Source: Caldisericum exile AZM16c01 (lineage in GTDB: Bacteria > Caldisericota > Caldisericia > Caldisericales > Caldisericaceae). From it: a stretch of DNA of 64,000 nucleotides. The notes under the pieces were generated by a model. That model was not told where the DNA came from, searched no databases, and saw only the letters and a list, made by a program, of their open reading frames with translations. Of this stretch, positions 43,878 to 51,947 are shown in pieces; position 1 is the first letter of the stretch, and each line of letters opens with the position of its first letter. Position numbers and translations under genes: made by a program. The stretch lies in contig NC_017096.1 in NCBI RefSeq assembly GCF_000284335.1, positions 744,001-808,000 of the forward strand. The letters run 5' to 3'.

Positions 43878-45035
43878 ATGAATACAGAGGGTTTTGAATC
43901 TTTCATTAAATTTTCTCAAAAATTTCTAAAGTTTTTATTTCCGAAAAAAAATTTTAACAATTACTTTAGTTTTTCTAAGTTCGTAAGAGTAGTAATTACC
44001 ATTTTGGTTTTTGCTTTTGTAGCCACGACATTTTCTTGTTCAAGAACAACTAACGAGACAACATCTAATAAGGGACAAACATCTACTGAACAGTCTGGAA
44101 CTGAACAAAAAGAAATATCTCAAATTACTGCAAAACTAATTCCAATTAGAAAAAATGAACTTTGGGGTTTTTGTGACAAAAACAAAAACATAGTGATACC
44201 GGCGTCCTATGATAAAGTTCTGCCTTTTTCAGATGGACTTGCTGCTGTTGAAAAGAACTACAAATGGGGATATGTTGATGAAAAAGGAACCCTAGTTATC
44301 CCAATACAATTTACTTCGGTTTACCCATTTCGCGAGGGATTGGCAGCGGTTTGTTGGAACGAAAGTTGGGTTTATATTGATAAAGATGGTAAAAATGTAT
44401 TTGGTAAGATTTTTGATGACGCTCATCCCTTTAAAGAAGGGTATGCTGTTGTAGGATTTGGTCAATATCCTAAAACTCAATATGGATTTTTAAATAAAAC
44501 TGGCAATTTAGTAATTCCTGCTAAATTCAAATGGGCAAATCAATTTGTTAAAGGGATCGCTTGTGTTCAGGTTGAAGATGGTTGGACTTTTATAAACACC
44601 AAAGGAGAAAAATTATTTGGAAAAGTATTTAATGCTGCATGCAACTTTAGCGATGGATTAGCTGCTGTTAATGTTAAAGGAAAATGGGGATATATCGATA
44701 CAAAAGGTAATATGGCGATAGCTCCACAATTTGAGAAGGCAGGTGAATTTAGAGAAGGTCTTGCACCAATTATGGTTGGTAGTAGGTGGGGATATATTGA
44801 TGGTAAAGGTACTTTTGTAATTTCTCCAAAATATGACATTGCCAATTCTTTCAACGACGACCTTGCCGTTATTTCACTAAATGGTAAATATGGCTACGTT
44901 GATAAAAAAGGCAACCTTGTGATTCCAAACATTTTTGACTTTGCCAATAATTTTAACGAAGGCATTGCGCTTGTTTTATTATATAAAGATTGGGTATATA
45001 TAGACAAAACAGGTAGGCAGTTTTGGCAGGAATAA
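43878..45035 (+). CDS. WG-repeat protein, membrane-anchored or lipoprotein
   Basis: 385 aa. A long basic N-terminal stretch is followed by a hydrophobic segment at about 36-53 and Cys54 in TFSCS, an imperfect lipobox. A Thr/Ser/Gln linker (55-80) leads to nine WG-type repeats of about 36 residues, each of the pattern (W/Y)-G-(Y/F)-(V/I)-D-x-x-G-x-x-V-I-P then F..A..F.(E/D)G(L/I)A.V. WG repeats form beta-propeller-like folds of unknown partner. An in-frame TTG at 43833 is the -35 box, so is rejected; SD GAGGAGGTG sets ATG 43878. Monocistronic. Confidence 0.85.
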   Translation: MNTEGFESFIKFSQKFLKFLFPKKNFNNYFSFSKFVRVVITILVFAFVATTFSCSRTTNETTSNKGQTSTEQSGTEQKEISQITAKLIPIRKNELWGFCDKNKNIVIPASYDKVLPFSDGLAAVEKNYKWGYVDEKGTLVIPIQFTSVYPFREGLAAVCWNESWVYIDKDGKNVFGKIFDDAHPFKEGYAVVGFGQYPKTQYGFLNKTGNLVIPAKFKWANQFVKGIACVQVEDGWTFINTKGEKLFGKVFNAACNFSDGLAAVNVKGKWGYIDTKGNMAIAPQFEKAGEFREGLAPIMVGSRWGYIDGKGTFVISPKYDIANSFNDDLAVISLNGKYGYVDKKGNLVIPNIFDFANNFNEGIALVLLYKDWVYIDKTGRQFWQE

Positions 45036-45078
45036 TATCGATAATTAATATGTTTATTTTAACTTGAAGTTTTTCATT

Positions 45079-45104
45079 TTAAGCAATAGGAACCTATTGC
45101 TTAA
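45079..45104. repeat. 12-bp perfect inverted repeat
   Basis: TTAAGCAATAGG (45079-45090), AA, CCTATTGCTTAA (45093-45104). As RNA it would form an 11-bp stem with a GAAC loop. No T-tract follows, so it is not a standard terminator in either direction. It could be a weak terminator of the WG gene, an mRNA 3'-end stabiliser, or an operator. Confidence 0.7.
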
Positions 45105-45183
45105 TAAATAAGTTGCTTATAAAATAAAGGACAATTTCATAAAAAACCATTTATTAAGTTTTTTATTAATTTATTTAACCTTT

Positions 45184-45212
45184 TTGTAAAGACATGTAAA
45201 TTTTGCTATAGT
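45184..45212 (+). promoter_or_regulatory. upstream promoter candidate for the rpsB operon
   Basis: TTGTAA (45184-45189), 17-nt spacer, TATAGT (45207-45212). It would give a leader of about 160 nt. Confidence 0.5.
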
Positions 45213-45277
45213 AAAATTACTTAAGCCTGTTAAAGTTAAATTTAAGTTACTTGATTTTTTTGCTTAAATCCTTAAAA

Positions 45278-45283
45278 TATAAT
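45278..45283 (+). promoter_or_regulatory. proximal -10 box for the rpsB operon
   Basis: Perfect TATAAT; the only -35-like sequence is a T-run about 16 nt upstream (TTGATT is 21 nt away). Transcripts would start near 45290, just before the structured leader. Confidence 0.45.
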
Positions 45284-45293
45284 GATTACACAC

Positions 45294-45342
45294 CATCTGG
45301 ATTTTCGGAAAGTGCAGTAATTTAACTGCCTCCGAAAAGATG
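45294..45342 (+). promoter_or_regulatory. structured leader RNA upstream of rpsB (candidate S2 autoregulatory element)
   Basis: Pairing read by eye: CATC (45294-45297) with GATG (45339-45342), a 4-nt 5' bulge TGGA, then TTTTCGGA (45302-45309) with TCCGAAAA (45331-45338), and an inner hairpin GCAGT/ACTGC (45314-45318 with 45325-45329). CCTCC at 45329-45333 is complementary to the rpsB SD GGAGG (45370-45374), so an alternative fold could hide the SD. Confidence 0.5.
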
Positions 45343-45381
45343 AAGGATGGGAGGAAAAAAACTAAATTAGGAGGTTAAATT

Positions 45382-46158
45382 ATGGGTGTAGTTTCAATGA
45401 AAGAACTACTTGAAGCGGGTGTCCATTTTGGACATCAGACTAAGAGATGGGATCCCAGAATGAAAGAGTTTATCTTTACAGAGAGAAATGGGATCCATAT
45501 CTTTGACCTTAGACTTACCGTTCAAAAAATTGAGGAAGCCTATAACTTTGTTGTGGACATTACAAAACAAGGTGGAAAAATTATTTTCGTCGGAACAAAA
45601 AAGGCTGCTCAAGACATCGTTAAGGAAGAGGCAGAAAGATGCGGAATGCCTTACGTAAATGAACGTTGGGTTGGAGGACTATTAACCAACTTCCAGACTG
45701 TTAGAAAGAGTATAAATAGATTAAAGGAACTTGAAAAGCTTGAAACAGAAGGTTACTTTGATACTATTTCTGTAAAAGAACGAGTAAAACTTGAAAGAGA
45801 ATTGGCAAAGTTAAGGAAACTCTATGGTGGTCTGAAGGATATGATTACGTTGCCATGGGCGATTTTTGTAACTGATACTCACAAAGAAAGAAGTGCAATA
45901 TTGGAAGCAAGAAAGATTAAAATCCCAATTATTGGTATTTGTGATACTAACTCAAATCCTGAAGAAATAGACTATCCGATTCCAGGGAACGATGATGCAA
46001 TACGTTCTCTTAGGCTTATAACATCTATAATTGCGAATGCAGTTATTGAAGGAAGAGAAGGAAAAGTTGAGAGAGAAGAGACACAAGAGGAAGTCACTGA
46101 AGAAGAACTCCTCACGAAAGAGTTTGATTTTGAAGAATTCGAAGACTATAAAAAATAA
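45382..46158 (+). CDS. rpsB: 30S ribosomal protein S2
   Basis: 258 aa. [22 protein letters not shown] and [21 protein letters not shown] at the start, [43 protein letters not shown] later: all S2 hallmarks. An acidic C-terminal tail (Glu-rich) follows. SD GGAGG 7 nt upstream. First gene of the rpsB-tsf-pyrH-frr operon; a structured leader precedes it. Confidence 0.98.
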   Translation: MGVVSMKELLEAGVHFGHQTKRWDPRMKEFIFTERNGIHIFDLRLTVQKIEEAYNFVVDITKQGGKIIFVGTKKAAQDIVKEEAERCGMPYVNERWVGGLLTNFQTVRKSINRLKELEKLETEGYFDTISVKERVKLERELAKLRKLYGGLKDMITLPWAIFVTDTHKERSAILEARKIKIPIIGICDTNSNPEEIDYPIPGNDDAIRSLRLITSIIANAVIEGREGKVEREETQEEVTEEELLTKEFDFEEFEDYKK

Positions 46159-46178
46159 TGGAAAAGGGGTGATTTTAT

Positions 46179-46766
46179 ATGGGCTTAGATTTAATTAAAG
46201 AATTGCGTTCAAGAACAGGCGCAGGAATTGCAGATTGCAAAAAGGCTTTAGAGGAAGCAAATGGTGATATAGAAAAGGCAATAGATATTTTAAGAGAAAA
46301 GGGAATTGCAAAGGCTGTTAAAAAAGCAGGGCGAGTAACTAATGAAGGTGTTGTTGCTTCTTATATTCATCCTGGAAATCAACTGGGAGTCCTTGTAGAA
46401 GTAAACTGCGAAACTGATTTTGTTGCAAGAACTGATGAATTTAAAAAATTGGCCGATGAAATTGCGCTCCAAATTGCTGCTTCCTCACCAGATTATGTCT
46501 CTCGCGAAGAAGTACCTGAAGATGTTATTGAAAAAGAAAAAGAAATATATAGAAAGCAGTTGGAAGAAGAAGGCAAACCTGCAAACGTTATCGATAGAAT
46601 TATTGAAGGAAAGATTGAAACCTTCTATAAGGAACACTGCCTTCTTGAGCAGCCGTATCTTAGAGACGAAAGCATCACTATTGAACAATTGATTAAGGAA
46701 CATATTTCAAAGTTTGGAGAAAATATAACTGTAAGAAGATTTGTACGTTTCAAGGTAGGTGAATAG
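46179..46766 (+). CDS. tsf: elongation factor Ts (short form)
   Basis: Nucleotide exchange factor for EF-Tu. 195 aa, like the short EF-Ts of Thermus and other thermophiles rather than the about 280-aa E. coli form. N-terminal UBA-like region [22 protein letters not shown] and the EF-Tu contact TDFVAR (in [12 protein letters not shown]) are intact; the second core subdomain is shortened. SD AGGGGTGAT. Confidence 0.97.
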   Translation: MGLDLIKELRSRTGAGIADCKKALEEANGDIEKAIDILREKGIAKAVKKAGRVTNEGVVASYIHPGNQLGVLVEVNCETDFVARTDEFKKLADEIALQIAASSPDYVSREEVPEDVIEKEKEIYRKQLEEEGKPANVIDRIIEGKIETFYKEHCLLEQPYLRDESITIEQLIKEHISKFGENITVRRFVRFKVGE

Positions 46767-46768
46767 AT

Positions 46769-47482
46769 TTGCCACAGTATAAAAGGATTATACTAAAGTT
46801 AAGTGGCGAAGCATTAGCGGATATAGATGGTGTTGGAATAAGCAAAAATACTCTCGATGACCTTGCAGAACAAATTGCGTACTTGCATCAGCAAGGGATC
46901 GAAATTGGCATAGTAATCGGTGGTGGGAATATCCTTAGAGGTGCAGAAGCTGAAAAATTGGGTATTGACAGAGCAACTGGGGACTATATGGGAATGCTTG
47001 CAACAATTATTAATGCCCTTGCTCTCCAAAATGCACTATTAAGAAGAGATATTGACGCAAGAGTAATGTCAAGTTTTACTATACCGGAGGTTGCAGAGCC
47101 GTATATACTTGCAAAAGCACTTTCTCATTTTTCAAAAAGAAGAGTGATTATTTTTGGGGGAGGCACAGGTCTCCCCTTCTTTAGCACTGATACTACTGCT
47201 GCACTCAGGGCACTTGAATTAAAGGCAGAAGCAATTTTCAAAGCAACTAAGGTCGATGCTGTTTATTCCGATGATCCCATGAAAAATGAAAAAGCAGTAA
47301 GGTATGAGACAATTACTTATACTGAATTTTTGTTGAAGAATTTGAAAGTAATGGATGCAACTGCGGTTTCCTTGTGTAGGGACTTTAAGTTACCAATAGT
47401 TCTTTTTAGTATAAAAGGCAAAGATACGTTAATAAAGGCAGTAATAGATGGAAAAGTAGGAACTGTGATAAAGGAGGGATAA
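46769..47482 (+). CDS. pyrH: UMP kinase
   Basis: Phosphorylates UMP to UDP. 237 aa, amino acid kinase fold. ILKLSGEALAD at the start, IGIVIGGGNILRG, DYMGMLATIINALALQ, FGGGTGLPFFSTDTTAALRA. TTG start 46769, with AGGTGA 6 nt upstream; no nearer ATG exists. Located 2 nt after tsf. Confidence 0.97.
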   Translation: MPQYKRIILKLSGEALADIDGVGISKNTLDDLAEQIAYLHQQGIEIGIVIGGGNILRGAEAEKLGIDRATGDYMGMLATIINALALQNALLRRDIDARVMSSFTIPEVAEPYILAKALSHFSKRRVIIFGGGTGLPFFSTDTTAALRALELKAEAIFKATKVDAVYSDDPMKNEKAVRYETITYTEFLLKNLKVMDATAVSLCRDFKLPIVLFSIKGKDTLIKAVIDGKVGTVIKEG

Positions 47483-47485
47483 AGG

Positions 47486-48055
47486 ATGAATGCAGAATTA
47501 GAGAAGAAAATTTTAAGTGAAACAGAAGAAAAAATGAAGAAAGCAGTCGAAGTGATGGAGCGTGAATTTGCAAAAATTATGGCAACCCGTGTTACCCCAG
47601 AAATCCTTGACCCTGTAAAGGTGGAAGCATACGGGACTTTGATGCCATTGAAACAAGTTGCAACTGTTGTTTCACCAAAGCCGAGGTTATTGGTTGTTGA
47701 GCCTTGGGATAAGTCACTTTTAAAGGAAATTGAACGAGCAATTTTAAAAGCAAATTTGGGAGTTACACCTCAAAGTGATGGAACAACAATTACTCTTCCA
47801 TTCCCTAAACTAACGGAGGAAGAAAGGCAGAGATTTGTTGTACAGGTAAAGAAGCTTGCAGAAGAATTCAGAGAAGAAGTGAGAGCAATAAGGCGCGATG
47901 AAATAGAAAAGATAAAGACAATGGAAAAGAACAAAGAAATTTCTGAAGACGATAAATTTAGATTGCAGGAAAAAATACAACAACTTACAGAGAAATACAT
48001 TGATATAATTGATGATAGACTTGAAAAGAAAGAAAAGGAGATACTGGAGGTTTGA
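47486..48055 (+). CDS. frr: ribosome recycling factor
   Basis: Splits post-termination ribosomes with EF-G. 189 aa. The tail-like helices carry FAKIMATRVTPEILDPVKVEAYG, VEPWDKSLLKEIERAI, PFPKLTEEERQRFVVQVKKLAEEFREEVRAIRRD. SD AAGGAGGG. The stop overlaps the uppS start region. Confidence 0.97.
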   Translation: MNAELEKKILSETEEKMKKAVEVMEREFAKIMATRVTPEILDPVKVEAYGTLMPLKQVATVVSPKPRLLVVEPWDKSLLKEIERAILKANLGVTPQSDGTTITLPFPKLTEEERQRFVVQVKKLAEEFREEVRAIRRDEIEKIKTMEKNKEISEDDKFRLQEKIQQLTEKYIDIIDDRLEKKEKEILEV

Positions 48056-48744
48056 TGGATGAAATATCTCCTGTTCCTAAACACGTTGTGATAATAATGG
48101 ATGGGAATGGGAGATGGGCTATTGAAAGAGGTTTAAAAAGAACTGAAGGACATAAAGAAGGTGTCAAGGTAGTAAAAAAAATAGTTGAGGCTTCAGTAGA
48201 AGTAGGAATAAAGTATTTAACGCTCTTTGCATTTTCCACGGAAAACTGGAAAAGAAGTCCTGAGGAGGTATCTTTTTTGCTGAATCTGTTTGTTGATGCA
48301 ATTCAGAATTATATCCCTGAATTGAAAGAAAATTCAGTAAAGTTAAATTTTATTGGTGATTTTTCTCCACTTCCAATGCCTTTAAGAAAAGCAATGGATT
48401 ACGCACTTAAAGAAACAGAAAAAGGCACGAAACTTCTTTTAACAGTGGCAATAAATTATGGCGGTAGACATGAGATCATTGAAGCCTGTAAACAAATTTG
48501 CAGTAGCGGAGAAGATATAAATGAAATAAATTTTTCTAAGTATCTTTATACTTGGAATTTACCTGATCCTGATCTGTTAATAAGGACAAGCGGAGAAATG
48601 CGATTAAGTAATTTTCTTCTTTTTCAGATAGCATATACAGAACTTTACTTTACGAAAACTCTTTGGCCAGATTTTACAAAAGAAGAATTTTTTAATATTC
48701 TTAAAGACTATAATAAAAGGGAGAGAAGATTTGGTGGAGTCTAA
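48055..48744 (+). CDS. uppS: isoprenyl (undecaprenyl) diphosphate synthase
   Basis: Cis-prenyltransferase that makes the C55 lipid carrier for cell wall synthesis. 229 aa from ATG 48055. HVVIIMDGNGRWA (10-22, catalytic Asp16), GHKEGVK, TLFAFSTENWKR and DLLIRTSGEMRLSNFLLFQIAYTELYF are family blocks. A TTG 3 nt earlier is too close to the SD. Substrate FPP would come from ispA. Confidence 0.96.
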   Translation: MDEISPVPKHVVIIMDGNGRWAIERGLKRTEGHKEGVKVVKKIVEASVEVGIKYLTLFAFSTENWKRSPEEVSFLLNLFVDAIQNYIPELKENSVKLNFIGDFSPLPMPLRKAMDYALKETEKGTKLLLTVAINYGGRHEIIEACKQICSSGEDINEINFSKYLYTWNLPDPDLLIRTSGEMRLSNFLLFQIAYTELYFTKTLWPDFTKEEFFNILKDYNKRERRFGGV

Positions 48745-49876
48745 AGATAAAAGAGTTGTTATTTTTGGATCTACAGGTATACTTGGGAAAAAGGCTTTTG
48801 ATTTAGCAACAAAACTTGGATATACAATTGTTGGTCTTACTGCTCTAAAAAATTTTGAAGAGATTAATAAACAGATACAAATCGCTAAACCTTTATTTGT
48901 TTCATTGGATACCCAGTTTATAGAAAAGGTTGAACCTACCGCCACTAAAGTATGTAGTTTTGAAAATGTTCACGAATGTGTGCTTGAGTCCAATCCCGAC
49001 ATTGTCCTTTTCCTTGCAGCAGGTATTTCTTCCGCCAAATCTATAAAAGTTTGTCTTGATAATGGAGTAAGAATCGGGATAGCAAACAAAGAAAGTATAA
49101 TTGCGTTTGGTGAAATCCTTTTCGAAAACAAGGAATTCAGCAATCAAATTATACCAATTGATTCTGAAACAAATGCCGTTTTTCAGCTATTATTAGGCGA
49201 GGAAAAGAATTTCATAGAAAAAATTCATATCACTGCGTCAGGCGGACCTTTCTTTGGATATAGCAGAGACTACTTGAAAAATGTAACTGTAAGTAATGTG
49301 CTAAGACATCCGAATTGGAAAATGGGAAAAAAGATTACCGTTGATTCTGCGAATCTTATAAATAAAGCATTCGAAATTATAGAAACTCATTTTTTATTCA
49401 ATGTCCCATATTCTAAAATCGATGCATTAGTCCAGCGCGAAAGTGTAATCCATGCAATGGTTGAGTTTATAGATGGGGAAATCAAAGGTCTTTTAAGTAA
49501 GCCAGATATGTCTTTGCCCATTCAATATGCTTTAACCTATCCCGAAAGAGCAATATCAAGATTGCAAAAAACTGATTTGGTATCATTGGGAAAGTTAACG
49601 TTCTTCGAAATAGATAGGAAAACTTTTCCGCTTTTTGATATAGTATTAAATTATGCTATGCTTGGTGGAAATTACTTGCCTTCAATTGTAGCAGCGGATG
49701 AGGTTTTGGTTGAGAAGTTTATTGAAGGTGAAATTTCTTTTCTTGATATTGAAAAGTTCCTTATAGAATTTCTTAGTACTGTAAAATATAAAAAGATTGA
49801 AAGTTTTGATGAAGTTGAATATGTATATTTTGAGTCAAAAAATAAAATTAGTGAACTATTAAGGAGAAGAACATGA
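48731..49876 (+). CDS. dxr: 1-deoxy-D-xylulose-5-phosphate reductoisomerase
   Basis: Converts DXP to MEP with NADPH. 381 aa. GSTGILGKKAFDLA is the NADPH site; NKESIIAFGE, PIDSETNAVFQLL, SGGPFFGYSRDYL, HPNWKMGKKITVDSANL and NKAFEIIETH cover metal and substrate sites. The start is TTG 48731 (or GTG 48734) inside uppS; AAAGGGAGAG upstream is the SD. A typical cds-like cdsA gene that often separates uppS and dxr is absent. Confidence 0.96.
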   Translation: MVESKDKRVVIFGSTGILGKKAFDLATKLGYTIVGLTALKNFEEINKQIQIAKPLFVSLDTQFIEKVEPTATKVCSFENVHECVLESNPDIVLFLAAGISSAKSIKVCLDNGVRIGIANKESIIAFGEILFENKEFSNQIIPIDSETNAVFQLLLGEEKNFIEKIHITASGGPFFGYSRDYLKNVTVSNVLRHPNWKMGKKITVDSANLINKAFEIIETHFLFNVPYSKIDALVQRESVIHAMVEFIDGEIKGLLSKPDMSLPIQYALTYPERAISRLQKTDLVSLGKLTFFEIDRKTFPLFDIVLNYAMLGGNYLPSIVAADEVLVEKFIEGEISFLDIEKFLIEFLSTVKYKKIESFDEVEYVYFESKNKISELLRRRT

Positions 49877-50907
49877 GTGGTATTATTTATGCAACGTATG
49901 GGATTTTAATAATCAGTTTTCTTGCCTTAGCACATGAATTTGGGCATTTTTTAATTGCAAGAATTTCAAACATTCCTGTAGAGGAATTCGCAATTGGCTT
50001 TGGTCCTACAATTTACGAGCATAAACCAAAAGAAACAAATGGAATGAAGTTTAAAATTGGTCTTTTTCCTATATTAGGGTATGTTAAGATAAAGGGGATG
50101 GAAGATAATTATGATGATCCGGAAAGTTTTTATAACAGAGGTTTTTTTGCAAAGTTTTTTACTATTTTAGGTGGACCACTTATGAATTTAGTAGTTGCAA
50201 TAATAATTTTTGGCATTGTTTTTGGATCGTTTGGTAATCCTTTATCACCAACAACAACTATTGCAAGCGTAGTTAAAGGTAGTCCTGCAGAAATTGCAGG
50301 TTTAAAACCAGGTGATACAATTCTTAAAGTAAATGATTTAAAAATTCGTACTTGGAGCGAATTGGTAAATGCCATTCAAGAAAATAAGGAAAATATTGCA
50401 ACTATTGAAATTAAAAGAGAAAATGAGATACTTAAGATTCAGGTTGTGCCAAAGTTTGATCCCACACAGAAAAAATGGATGATAGGTATTTCTCCAAAAG
50501 GCGAGGTTTATAGTACTGGTAAATCCTTCATTGAAGGCATGAAATGGACATTCTCAACTTTATTCCAAATGTTTACATTTCTTCCAAAGCTTTTCACAAG
50601 AGCAGGTGTCACATCTATCACTGGGCCTATTGGAATTATTTCGATGACTGGAGAGGCTGCAAGTGCTGGTTTTCTTAATTTACTTTTCTTTATTGCCTAC
50701 ATTAGTATTGCTCTTGCCTTTACTAACTTGCTACCAATTCCACCGCTTGACGGAAGTTGGCTTATAATAATTATAGCAGAAGGAGTTTCCGGTAGAAAAA
50801 TTCCTAAGGATCTTACAGCGAAAATTCAAAGTATCGCTCTTATTTTTATGCTTATTCTCATGTTTGTTGTAAGCATTAACGATATATTAAAATTAATCAA
50901 TAAATGA
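49873..50907 (+). CDS. rseP: site-2 (M50) membrane metalloprotease RseP
   Basis: Intramembrane protease, cleaving membrane-bound anti-sigma factors or signal peptides in other bacteria. 344 aa. Zn site H21-E22-x-x-H25 in the first TM helix (LAHEFGHFLIAR), FYNRGFFAKFFTILGGPLMN, one PDZ domain at about 130-205 (GSPAEIAGLKPGDTILKVN), and NLLPIPPLDG in a later helix. Single PDZ rather than two. ATG overlaps dxr by 4 nt. Confidence 0.94.
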   Translation: MSGIIYATYGILIISFLALAHEFGHFLIARISNIPVEEFAIGFGPTIYEHKPKETNGMKFKIGLFPILGYVKIKGMEDNYDDPESFYNRGFFAKFFTILGGPLMNLVVAIIIFGIVFGSFGNPLSPTTTIASVVKGSPAEIAGLKPGDTILKVNDLKIRTWSELVNAIQENKENIATIEIKRENEILKIQVVPKFDPTQKKWMIGISPKGEVYSTGKSFIEGMKWTFSTLFQMFTFLPKLFTRAGVTSITGPIGIISMTGEAASAGFLNLLFFIAYISIALAFTNLLPIPPLDGSWLIIIIAEGVSGRKIPKDLTAKIQSIALIFMLILMFVVSINDILKLINK

Positions 50908-51947
50908 GAAAGATTAAAAAAGAAGTTCGTATTGGAGACATTCTAATTGGTGGGAATAACCCAATACGTGTTCAATCGATGTCAAAGACTGACACAAGAG
51001 ATGTCGAGGCAACAGTAAACCAAATCCTAATGCTTGAAGATTATGGATGTGAACTTATACGTGTAGCAGTAAAAGACCTTGAAGCAGCTGCCAAAATTAA
51101 AGAAATAAAGAAAAAAATTCATATTCCGCTCATTGCGGATATTCACTTTGACCCTCGTGTTGCTATTGAATCAGTTATTAACGGCGCAGATAAAATAAGG
51201 CTAAATCCATCAAATATTACTGACAGAGATTGGATCAAAAAAATAGCAATGCTTTGCAAAGAGAGAGGAATACCTATTAGAATTGGCGCTAACCTTGGCT
51301 CATTTAAGGAAAGACCCAAAAATTTAGTTGAAGCCTTGGTTAATAGTGTTAAAAATGAAATTAGAATACTCAATTCTGTAGATTTTGATAATATAGTTAT
51401 CTCTGCAAAGACATCTGATGTTCTTCTAACAGTCGAAGTTAATCGAATTATAAATGAACTTTTTGATTATCCGATTCACATAGGAATAACAGAGGCAGGA
51501 CCATTAAGAGACTCTCTTGTAAAAAGTAGTGTTGGTTTAGGAATTCTTCTAAATGAAGGTATTGGAGATACTTTGAGGGTGTCCATCACCGGAGATCCGG
51601 TAGAGGAAGTGATAGCAGGGTATAACATACTAAAGGCTCTTGGTTTAAGAAAGCACGGAATTGAAATTATTTCATGTCCTACATGCGGAAGAGCAGAAGT
51701 TGAAATCGAGGAAATAGTAAAAAAACTGAACGTAGATTTCGGAAATGTGAATAAGAGTATCAAAGTTGCAGTAATGGGATGCGTTGTAAATGGTCCAGGG
51801 GAAGCAAAAGATGCAGATGTAGGAGTTGCCTGTGGAAAGGACTCAGGAGTATTGTTTAAAAAAGGAAAAATAAAAAAAATTTTAAAAGAAAACGAAATAT
51901 ACCCTGCGCTAAAAGATGAAATTGAAAACATTTTAAATGAGAATTAA
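50904..51947 (+). CDS. ispG: 4-hydroxy-3-methylbut-2-enyl diphosphate synthase
   Basis: [4Fe-4S] enzyme of the MEP pathway converting MEcPP to HMBPP. 347 aa. TIM-barrel part carries IADIHFDPRVA, KIRLNPSNI and IRIGANLGS; cluster ligands are C258 and C261 (SCPTCGR) and C293 (GCVVNGPGE), with Glu300. ATG overlaps rseP (ATGA). The stop overlaps the convergent nurA gene by 4 nt. Ends the rpsB operon. Confidence 0.97.
   Translation: MRKIKKEVRIGDILIGGNNPIRVQSMSKTDTRDVEATVNQILMLEDYGCELIRVAVKDLEAAAKIKEIKKKIHIPLIADIHFDPRVAIESVINGADKIRLNPSNITDRDWIKKIAMLCKERGIPIRIGANLGSFKERPKNLVEALVNSVKNEIRILNSVDFDNIVISAKTSDVLLTVEVNRIINELFDYPIHIGITEAGPLRDSLVKSSVGLGILLNEGIGDTLRVSITGDPVEEVIAGYNILKALGLRKHGIEIISCPTCGRAEVEIEEIVKKLNVDFGNVNKSIKVAVMGCVVNGPGEAKDADVGVACGKDSGVLFKKGKIKKILKENEIYPALKDEIENILNEN

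Larger units (their letters stand above)
45036..45381. other. intergenic region between the WG gene and rpsB
   Basis: 346 nt without a gene, the longest in the window. Very AT-rich. It holds, in order, a 26-nt perfect inverted repeat (45079-45104), two candidate promoters for the rpsB operon (45184-45212 and 45278-45283) and a structured rpsB leader (45294-45342). I see no plausible small ORF with an SD. Confidence 0.75.

Noticed and set aside
44150-45020. Periodic repeats suggesting a CRISPR or DNA tandem repeat
   Set aside because: The period is the protein-level WG repeat (about 36 codons) and the DNA copies are divergent.
45079-45104. Intrinsic terminator for the WG gene
   Set aside because: The stem is good but no T-run follows on either strand, so it is listed only as an inverted repeat.
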